From NCBI GenBank assembly GCA_004794655.1, contig SMMW01000585.1:211501-275500 (forward strand): a stretch of DNA of 64,000 nucleotides. Direction: 5' to 3'. The DNA comes from Marisa cornuarietis. Lineage: Eukaryota > Mollusca > Gastropoda > Architaenioglossa > Ampullariidae. Of the stretch, positions 56,091 through 64,000 are shown in pieces. Each line of letters opens with the position of its first letter. The stretch's first letter is position 1. The position numbers were made by a program, and so were the translations under genes. The notes under the pieces were generated by a model. The model was not told where the DNA came from and did not search any database. It saw only the letters and a list, made by a program, of their open reading frames with translations.

Positions 56091-56927
56091 AAAGACGAAA
56101 AGAAAAAAAGACCGAAGTTTTTTGCTTTCTTTTTCTGCTATTACGGAAGGAGTTGATCAATCTCTGCACGCGACAAACTATCCGCTATCCGGTTCGTTGT
56201 CCTCCTAATGGTCTACCTAAATGGTAGCATTAACTCTACTACTTCAGACCAGATGCGAACAAAATCAATATCGCTTCCAAGATATAAGCTGATGAGATCA
56301 GCTAAATTAGAAGGTAAGAAAGATATTTTAATATTAAACGCAGCTTTCGGAGGAACCTGTCAATCAAACTGTTCCCTTGTGAGTGCAAAGTGAAAAAAGT
56401 CTTGCTGCTAAATCTCAAAAATGATCTTGAGTAAATGGATAGCACAACATTCAATGACGGTTATATCCCGCGATTTTGTTGTTGTTGTTGTTGTTCACTT
56501 TCGACCACGCCTTGTATAACAGCTGCATTTCACAGAAGAAGTTGGATGCAATGTTTGTGATAAATATAAGTATATATAGCGATATCAGAAAAAGCATACA
56601 ATGTCTACGTATGCAGTTGATGAGTATTTTTTTCTAAAGAATACAAATAATTGTGCAACTAGAAGCACACAAGCGTGACTCATCAACAATAAAAAAGATC
56701 AAAAGTTCTTAAGTCGACAAGTTCAACTTGCTTTCAATAAAACAAAATACCAGTAGGCTATGTTCGTAAATATCGCTTTAGAAAGGAAGAGCTGTCTACT
56801 TTTTACCACTTTGAAATCGGATGCCTTTCGACATCGTCAATAATTCTGCTGGTAGCAGAAAAAAGCAACTGTCTTCCAGTTTGATTTCTCTCGAGATTCT
56901 TTCTAATTCTGGCGGCCTAGCATTACA

Positions 56928-56990
56928 GAGTAGGAGGTAGAGACTAGGTAGCTCAATAACACGATCATTAGCTACTAGCTCTGCAAACAA

Positions 56991-57071
<81 letters not shown>

Positions 57072-57446
57072 TCCATTTGTAATGCTCAGGTATCCATTCA
57101 GAAGAATGCTCATTGCGCAGCAAAAACAAAATAAATGAAAAAATAAGAGAAAATAAAGTAAAGAAATAGATAAAACACCAGGAAAGTAAAAAATAAATAC
57201 AGAAGTGTTTCTTGATTGGTTAAGTTTAAGTCCATCTTAAATAAACAGATGGGTCTTCTGTCTTTTTCGAAACATGGAAAAGTAGGAGGGAGAAACAAGG
57301 TAGCTACATAATCCAATCATGAACTGCTAGTTCTACACAGTAGAAGGTAGAGACTAGGTAACATTTACAACCCGATCATCAACTACAGACAAAGTAGGAG
57401 GGGAGACTAGGTAGCCCCACAACCCGATCATTAACTGCTGGTCAAA
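56928..57446. repeat. Degenerate 55-58-bp repeat, four copies, split by (GAT)n
   Basis: One copy lies at 56928-56991 and three in tandem at 57281-57338, 57339-57391 and 57392-57446. Each has AGTAGGAGG.AGAGACTAGGTAGC, a variable link, then CCGATCATNAACTGCTNG. The first copy is separated from the rest by the (GAT)n array and about 210 bases of AT-rich sequence. Divergence between units is substantial, so the array is old. Confidence 0.8.
56993..57072. repeat. (GAT)n trinucleotide microsatellite, about 26 copies
   Basis: A pure GAT run. The minus-strand frame through it encodes polyhistidine, which is a repeat artefact. Unlike the (ATC)n array at 42433, no LINE end is recognised beside it. Confidence 0.97.
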
Positions 57447-58097
57447 TTAAGCGATTTCAGCAGACAATGCTAGTTCCTGCTGATCTTATCATATATTTAG
57501 GATCAGTGTTTTGGTTCATATCACCGAAGATCTTGTTTTTCGCTTTGATTTGATGGTGATGCTCAAAACTGGAAACTGCGTCGATTCAACTTTTCTTCTT
57601 CTGATGGCTGTTTGCCATTGCAGGAAAAGGCGTAAAATGGTGGAAAATCACTAACACAAGCGCAAGCAATAGAGATTACAGACTCACGACTTAGGCGAAG
57701 GCATTTCTGTTGCATGAGTGAACACTGTTAGATATATTTTCACATGGGATATTACTCATTCATTTCGCAAATGCATTCTTGCCACGCACATGGCGGAGAG
57801 CTGAGACACCATATAATACCAGAACAAGAAGCTCGCAGACGACTTGTGTAGACTGACTATGACTGAGTCGTTAGTAATAAAGGGTAGGCAAATAATGAAA
57901 GAAAACTAGGTTACTCTTGTAATATTATGGAGATTAGTATAAGCGCTTTCAAAGAATTGTTCAAATCAATTTTTAGTGAAATTTCTCCAAATCAACGAAT
58001 TAAAAAAAGAAAACTCTTTTTAAGCATTAAAACATCAATTAAAAAGCATGATAATTTTTCGCAATGACTATGTATATGACACAATTGGCCACTATAG

Positions 58098-58100
<3 letters not shown>
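57447..58100. other. Unassigned AT-rich spacer
   Basis: Nothing recognisable was found. Confidence 0.5.

Positions 58101-58150
<50 letters not shown>
58101..58150. repeat. (GT)n microsatellite, 50 bp
   Basis: A pure run, followed by the imperfect copy TGGTTGTGTGTGTGTTTGTG and a short GA run at 58223-58236. Confidence 0.97.
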
Positions 58151-58151
<1 letters not shown>

Positions 58152-58330
58152 ATGACACAATTTGTCACAATGGTTGTGTGTGTGTTTGTGTGCGGTGCAT
58201 GCGTACTTGTCTATGCTTAAGTGAGAGAGAGAGAGAAAGTGGTGTGATCAAGTGTAATCGTATTATAGCCAGGTAAGTGAAATTCTCCGTTGTCTCCGAA
58301 GGAAAACCATAACCCGAAGAGTGGTCCTGA

Positions 58331-58535
58331 TCAGATGATCATTCACTTATTCTTTAATTTTTTATTTCATTCTTTTTTTATTTTATATTTATCAGATAAT
58401 CATTTGTTTATTCTTTCATTTATATTTGTTTTTCTTTGTAGCCTTTTATGCTGATTATCATTTGTTATGTCGTTCATTTATTTTTTATTTATTTGTTTTT
58501 TCGTTCATTCTTTATTTTATCCTTATCAGATTTTG
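58331..58535 (+). repeat. T-rich degenerate tandem repeat, unit about 62-68 bp
   Basis: Units begin ATCAGAT.ATCATT near 58331, 58392 and about 58454, and a final partial ATCAGATTTT lies near 58526. Between these lie T-rich blocks containing TTATTCTTT.ATTT. The units are diverged. Confidence 0.6.
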
Positions 58536-61500
58536 TTTAACATTGATTTCTTTAATTAATTTGTTCTTTCTTTCTGGTATGTTTTTTTTGTGACTTCGTG
58601 TACCTTTATTCCAAGTTTTCTGAAAATTACTTTGAGCATCTATTTGCTCAGATTCTTGGCATGTGGCATAAAATTGGTTTACCGTCCAGTCAGATAGCAT
58701 AGCGACAAGTGAGAATTATTCGCCTTGAGGTGAGCATTATTATCTCCCAAGAGAGAGGCGCTGGCGAAGTGGGAGGGAGGAGGCTGTGGTGTGGACGCTA
58801 GGTGTTTTGTCGTGGGATGCTGGTGCCACGTAGTTCCCAACCTTTGACCCTCAGGCAATGGACTGGCCCAGTGTCGGTGTCTGCTGGTCCTGAAGTGCTG
58901 ACAGATTTCTTAATGACGGCCAGTGTCTGGCGCGACCCCTGACCAAGATATCTCTGGATACAGCAGTGACCATTTTACAGCTTCCTGGCCGTTTATCAGA
59001 AGAAACAGTCATACCTGTCGATTCGCACTTTCGGCCATTTAGGGGGAAATTTGTTCCTTGTAAAGATCATGCTGCTTGGTTAGTCGCCACGTAATCAGTC
59101 TTTTCGTAAAGTTTGCAGGTGATAAGAATACATTTACTCTTGTTTGCCTCTTTAGAACTGAAATAACAGACCAAGCTCTCGACAGAAACAGACGATCGTG
59201 GAACTGTAACACTCGACAAGTAATGGCACACGGTTATATTTGGCGTTTGGACTGAGCCTACTCCAGGAGGATTCAACACTTGTCTCGCAGAATTGCTGGC
59301 CACTCTTGGGGTGTATAAGACTGTGTTCCTGAAGAAAAAAAGTGAACGAGTTGGTTCAAGAAGTAGGGCTTTGTTTCGTATTTTCCTATTTTCTCGTGCC
59401 ACATTATCTGCATCCACTTATCGCCTGTCCCGTTATTATACTTTTCATTACTGAGTGTCTTATTGCGAGTTGTTCTTCTACCCATCTCATTATCGTTTGT
59501 TCTAATGTGTCCCAATATTATCCCATTACCCTGTCACGACATGCTGTTCCCTGTTATTTCTGGACAATGACATGTCACGAATCCTACAGACATTCTGCTT
59601 CCATACCAACAGCCAGGTTAAGCTATTAAGTTAAGCTTATGACGATGTTTATGGCGCGAATAAAGTCATTTTCTTCTTTGAGAGACAGTTTCTTACGTCC
59701 TCTCCAGATAAGGAAGAAATCGTAAAGACAGGGAACTCGGTGCTAGCGCTAACCCTTGGTGAAGAAATAATGTGGTCTGTCAAGCACGTGACAACCTTCT
59801 TCCCTCTATCTAGAACCGGTCTTCTCGTATTCTCACGTCAACAATTTGTGTCAATAACAAGATCGCTGTGGGTGAAGAGGCTGCTATGTTGTTCATCTGT
59901 CTTGTCGTCATAAATATCTCCTCTGAGTCATCCTTCCACTTTTACTGACAGGCAGATAAGCTAAGGGGCATGAGACAGACAGACAGACAGGCAGACATGC
60001 AGGTAGGCAGACGACGGAGTGATAGACTTGTCCTACGGAAATACTGTTCCCCGTGTTTGCAAAGAAATCAAAGTTTTCATCGTTCCGTGTGATTGGAAGC
60101 CCTGGAAAGCAAATAGTTGTGTCGAAGTCGATTGGTGTGAAGTCTTTCTTCACTTTAGATTTCAAGTTCTTCGAAGAGCTTCTTAAATTGATTGGGTTGG
60201 TTTCTTTTCACGTTGCAAAGTCAAAGTCTGGTTCACTGTTCTTTAAAAGCTTTTGCACGTGAGACTGTTTCTTATTTGAGACTGAGCGTCTTTTCAAAAC
60301 AGATTTGTGTCACCAGAAGTCACACTACACTTTTTTGTTTGTCTTCTCTTACATGATAATGTCTGATCCTGCCTTTTGCACTTTCCTCATTAATGAAAGC
60401 CTCCAGGGAGAATATAATGCTCCCGCACAAAAATACAGCCCTTTTTCGGGGCCCCAAGGAAACCAAGCATTATGAAGCTTTAGCCGGGGTCATTAGGATG
60501 GACACCTAATCGAAGCGCAAAATTCAGGCTGTTTCCAGTTATTACTTGCTCGTAAAAAATTGATTCACTAACGCTTCATTTATAATATATATTGCACATG
60601 CGCATTTTAGTTTTCATTTTCATCATGTTCTTCTCACTGCATTGTCATGGAAGGTTTAGAAGAAGAGAGAGTTGACAATTTATTTAATTTAACAGAAACA
60701 CAACCCTTTTGAGCTTTTGGGTGGGATGTAAAATCTTACTTTGTTCTCAGGTTCTGGTTATTTACTTAAAGCATTGTAAGCTTTTGTTTTTCATTATTAT
60801 AACAATTCTTCCTTTTCCTTTCCGTCATTCTGGTGCAATGTTTGTTGACAGCCCATGAAGCTGTGCGTAAAATGCTTCACTTGAAAGGATGCTTTTATTT
60901 TTGCTTTATGTGGCCACAATGTGCAGCTTTAAAGCTTAATCTGAGGAGGGTAATCTGGTCGAGCATCGCTACCAAATCTTCATGTGGTACCTTTCTTCTT
61001 GTGTTCAAGGGCAATAAGATAACACCCTTATTCTGTCGATTCCTCGTCTCAACTCAAACTCCCACCAACACCACCTCTTTGCGAGTTGCGGAAGGCTTTC
61101 CAGTCGATATCAGGTCTGTTGCGGCTTCATCTCCGCCCATCCCATCTTCCTACCCTCCCTCACCCCCGCTAACACCATCAAGCATCGTTTCAGATGTGCA
61201 GTCAGTCCTATAGATGGCGCCTGTCCAAGCACGACTGTTGCCGTCTGACGTCGGTCATACAGTACTATCCCTCCTGTCCTCTCATCTTCCACTGCATCCT
61301 TCCGGACTCCTCTCTCCTCTTTCCTCAATCTCGCCCCTTGTCGGAGGCCAGCGCCCTCTGATGTAACGATCTGACGCAGCGACAGCCTCGACAATCAACC
61401 CACGGGGCTCTCGCACCCAGTGATGTAGTTCCGACACTTACTGAACTGTTCGCTTTCGTCCGGCGTTTGTATTTCGTCAGGACTTGTCTCCACTTTTAAT

Positions 61501-62213
61501 CGAGAAGTAGCAACAGAACAGAAGGATTAGGGGGGGGGGAGCGGACGGATCTCACCTTTCAACGTCTCAAGAAAAAGTTTTGATCAACGTGTCCACGACT
61601 TATCGACCTTTTCCACGCTGAAGTTTCGGCTTTTCCGTTGGCTCATCCCATCCTGGCTCCGTATGCTCCAAGTAACTTACTGCAAATATTCTCGCTCGGA
61701 ATGTTTGTACTATCCCTACCCATCGATAGCTGTTGGCTGATGCTGCATTTAAATGTCACTTGGTAATTTTTATTCTTTTTCTCTATCTGCTGTCTGTTTA
61801 TGTCTCCCTGTCTCTCGACCTCCTCGGACAGCGCTGACCTTTTACCACAATTAACTATTTTAGCAATCTTCAGTGTGCATACCACCTGCTCAGAATATGC
61901 AACAGTTTATGCGATTATTGTATGATGCCACTCAGGTGAACGTCAGTAAAATAAAAAAAGGAGAAACTCGATCTTTTTTGGTAATTCTGATGTTGTCAAC
62001 AATTATTCTTGCTCCAAGCCATGTCAACGACTAAGATAAACATACACTTTAAAGTGAAAACAAACATCAGCTAAGCTCATTTCTCCTTGTAAATTACAAA
62101 AATACAGCTTAGCCCATTTCTACGTGTAAAGTAAGAAAAACCCAGTAAAGCTTAACAAAACTTACAAACCAAAATGAAATAATTCACGATTTTAAAACAG
62201 CGTTTTTTTCCAG
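58536..62213. other. Unassigned spacer
   Basis: It contains a (CAGA)n-like tract at about 59970-60000, a small hairpin around 60405-60425 (GGGAGAATATAATGCTCCC), a pyrimidine-rich plus strand at 61120-61340 and a nine-base G run near 61531. Frames at 60833-61213 (from a GTG) and 61110-61394 on the other strand overlap and are unsupported. Confidence 0.5.
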
Positions 62214-62214
62214 A

Positions 62215-62522
62215 AGCAAAACCTTTCTATGCAATCTGTACAATTCTCTGCTACGATGGTCGAGCAGGAAAAGTTGAAGATTAGTCCTGTTCACTCGATG
62301 AATACGCCTAATGATCCAGACGACTTTTCTCTTTTGATGGAGATGGGATTCTCTCCTATTTTCTCCTCCCCGACATCCTTGTCAGGTTCGATAACTCTGC
62401 CGCTCTGGCGATTTGTATTCACAGCTCAGATCGACTCAGTCTCAGCCACAGCCGAGATAATGATATTCTCGTCAGTGACTGTCCGTGTCCTTATCAGGAA
62501 TACCTTTATCCATCATCGATGA
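62215..62522 (+). CDS. Candidate terminal exon of unknown function
   Basis: A good acceptor, GCGTTTTTTTCCAG, ends at 62214. It is followed by an open frame of about 102 codons to the TGA at 62520-62522. ATG occurs five codons in, at 62229 (MQSVQFSATMVEQEKLKISP), and the middle reads NTPNDPDDFSLLMEMGFSPI. The C-terminal half is rich in Ser, Thr and Val. Composition is protein-like, but no domain or family was recognised and no upstream exon was identified, so a random frame is as likely. Confidence 0.18.
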
Positions 62523-62555
62523 ATCAAAACACGGCGTGCATTCGAGTATATATAA

Positions 62556-62556
<1 letters not shown>

Positions 62557-62612
<56 letters not shown>
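62557..62612. repeat. (GT)n microsatellite, 56 bp
   Basis: A pure run followed by a GA-rich tract. Confidence 0.97.
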
Positions 62613-62616
<4 letters not shown>

Positions 62617-64000
62617 AGCGTGCAAGAGAGAAAGAAGGAGAAAAAAATGAATAAGAAGTAGAATGTAGATTTGCGCTGATTTTTTATTTCTTTTTATTAG
62701 GTCTTATAACTTTACAAAGAATACAGACCCTACTTCTCTTATCCTTAGTGCTTTGACTACTTCACATCGTGTCATTTAGAGGAAATGAAACTTTCTATAC
62801 TTAATATGAATCTTTTGTGAGTCCTTACGGACTTCTCCGTTCTATCATCTCTTAAGCAGCAAAGATGCTTTGACTACCATTGCCCGTAAAGCATTTTCGT
62901 CTCTGCTGTACGTGTGAGGTGCACTAAGAAAAACTTTTCCAATTTGTTCCATTAAAATGTAGTTTTCTTTGCAGATTTACTTCACCTAAGTATTACTGTA
63001 GTATGTGAATCTTTTTTTCTGTGGGGATTAAACCTCAAGGGATCTTTAGCTTCGGGAGAATAAACACAGCATCAAAGCAAGGATCGCGACACATCACAGA
63101 AGGCTTCACGTACCCAGGGATTTGTGTTCTGGTCCTCTTCTGTCGAGTTCTTTTGCAGGAAAACATTTCTTTCATTTATCGAATATACCTCGCGACGTGG
63201 TCAAATAAAGACCACACAGGAACAGATAAATATGTCGCATGACATTATGCTGTACTGAACGAAACTGTGTCCCTCAAGATGTTCTATGTCTGATACTGTT
63301 GGTGTGAGTAGACAATAAGATGGCTTTTCCCCTGTGTGGTGTTATCTCAATGGGAGGTATTTTTTTCACGGTAAATGCCTTCTTCGTTCAATAGGTCATG
63401 GGGTTTTTTTTTCTCGTGGTTTGAATGTTCTACAAAAAAATGCGTACAAGCCCATCTACTTACTAAAGTGCATTTCGACATTTAACGACTTCATATTGAC
63501 ACCAACTAGCGAGATTTCAGTTTTTCAAACTCCTTATGACAACAGTCGAGGGACGCGAGGAGCTGAGAAAAACAAAGTCCTCAAAACTGCAACAGCTCAT
63601 ACCTGCCTACTCTGAAAACTCCTCATCCTTAACAGCTCCTCTAAAACAACTAATAAGGACTTAACCCTTAGCCCCTAGCCAGACTTTGTTTTTAAATCGA
63701 CCACTGTCAATAGTTTTTAACCCATAGCCACAAATGACTCTGAGCTACCTAACTATTAAATAAATTTAATAAGCTTTTCGATCAGAAACTGGAAAGCTTC
63801 CAAATTTTCATGTTCCTCTTATGAAAAGAAATGATTCATCTGTTTTATATAAACATCTCATCTGACACGACATAATAAAGCTAAATCTTTATGTCTTTGC
63901 CCATCGAGTTAGAAATGGACAAAAATCTCGTCTACAGGATAATGTTAAACGCTTACGAATACGCATGCGCAGAAATTTACCGCGTGTCCTAAGGGTGTGA
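62613..64000. other. Unassigned spacer to the window end
   Basis: No exons or repeat families were recognised. ACGCATGCGCAG at 63961-63972 is one base from an NRF1 site in a slightly GC-richer terminal stretch. A promoter might therefore begin beyond the right edge, but the evidence is thin. Confidence 0.45.

Noticed and set aside
55649..56169. Overlapping frames of 90-140 codons on both strands
   Set aside because: Several run partly through MITE A copy 3, so they cannot be conserved genes as they stand.
56796..57113. Minus-strand frame with a long polyhistidine run
   Set aside because: The histidines come from the (GAT)n microsatellite; flanking residues match no family.
61110..61394. Minus-strand 94-codon frame rich in Arg and Glu
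   Set aside because: The plus strand here is pyrimidine-rich, which forces such residues, and overlapping plus-strand frames are equally open.

Overview
This window looks like a mostly non-coding stretch of an animal nuclear genome. No long intact gene is visible on either strand. The content is decayed LINE retrotransposons, tRNA-derived SINEs, short inverted-repeat DNA elements (MITEs) and long (GT)n, (CTCA)n, (GAT)n and (ATC)n microsatellites, with a few short open segments that end in good splice donors. That mixture, the AT-rich background and the kinds of LINE present suggest a lophotrochozoan invertebrate, most likely a mollusc and perhaps a gastropod. The assignment is inference; no species-specific gene is present.

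Layout. 0-0.35 kb: a TATA-less promoter candidate on the minus strand (perfect NRF1-type palindrome, CRE, then a CAG|GTAAGC donor), so a gene may run off the left edge. 2.5-3.6 kb: 3' part of a LINE, followed by a (CTCA)n array. 4.4-6 kb: a possible minus-strand exon and two copies of a tRNA-like SINE. 7.9-8.7 kb: a pogo/Tigger-like element with a relic of the transposase start. 9.9-10.6 kb: a MITE (family A) and a SINE (family 1). 13.1 kb: a signal-peptide-like first exon. 16.2-17.8 kb: a 5'-truncated L2/CR1-like LINE with recognisable reverse transcriptase. 20.7-25.6 kb: a dispersed repeat that looks protein-coding (family R), LINE tails, a second SINE 1 copy and a second MITE A copy. 27.6-28.9 kb: two promoter/first-exon candidates. 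30.0-30.5 kb: MITE B. 35.7-44.1 kb: a LINE-rich block (three LINE remnants, MITE C, a 31-bp minisatellite and a 206-codon stop-free frame). 46-49 kb: a third SINE family, a G-quadruplex-prone tract, the second family R copy and a LINE/SINE tail. 53.8 kb: a tiny possible first coding exon. 55.5-57.5 kb: the third MITE A copy and a degenerate 55-58-bp tandem repeat. 58-64 kb: simple repeats and unassigned sequence.

How the parts relate. The LINEs would have supplied the reverse transcription that SINEs depend on, and LINE tails recur as short dispersed fragments. At least one microsatellite, (ATC)n at 42.43-42.49 kb, sits exactly at a LINE 3' end. The MITEs have no transposase here and would have needed one from elsewhere. 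The candidate first exons at 4.4, 13.1, 28.8 and 53.8 kb all end in phase-1 donors, the usual arrangement for genes of secreted or modular proteins, but none can be tied to a downstream exon by eye. I found no CRISPR array, rRNA, intact tRNA gene, bacterial-type operon or convincing new multi-gene system. The best leads for something undescribed are family R, the 40.4-41.0 kb open frame and the orphan first exons.
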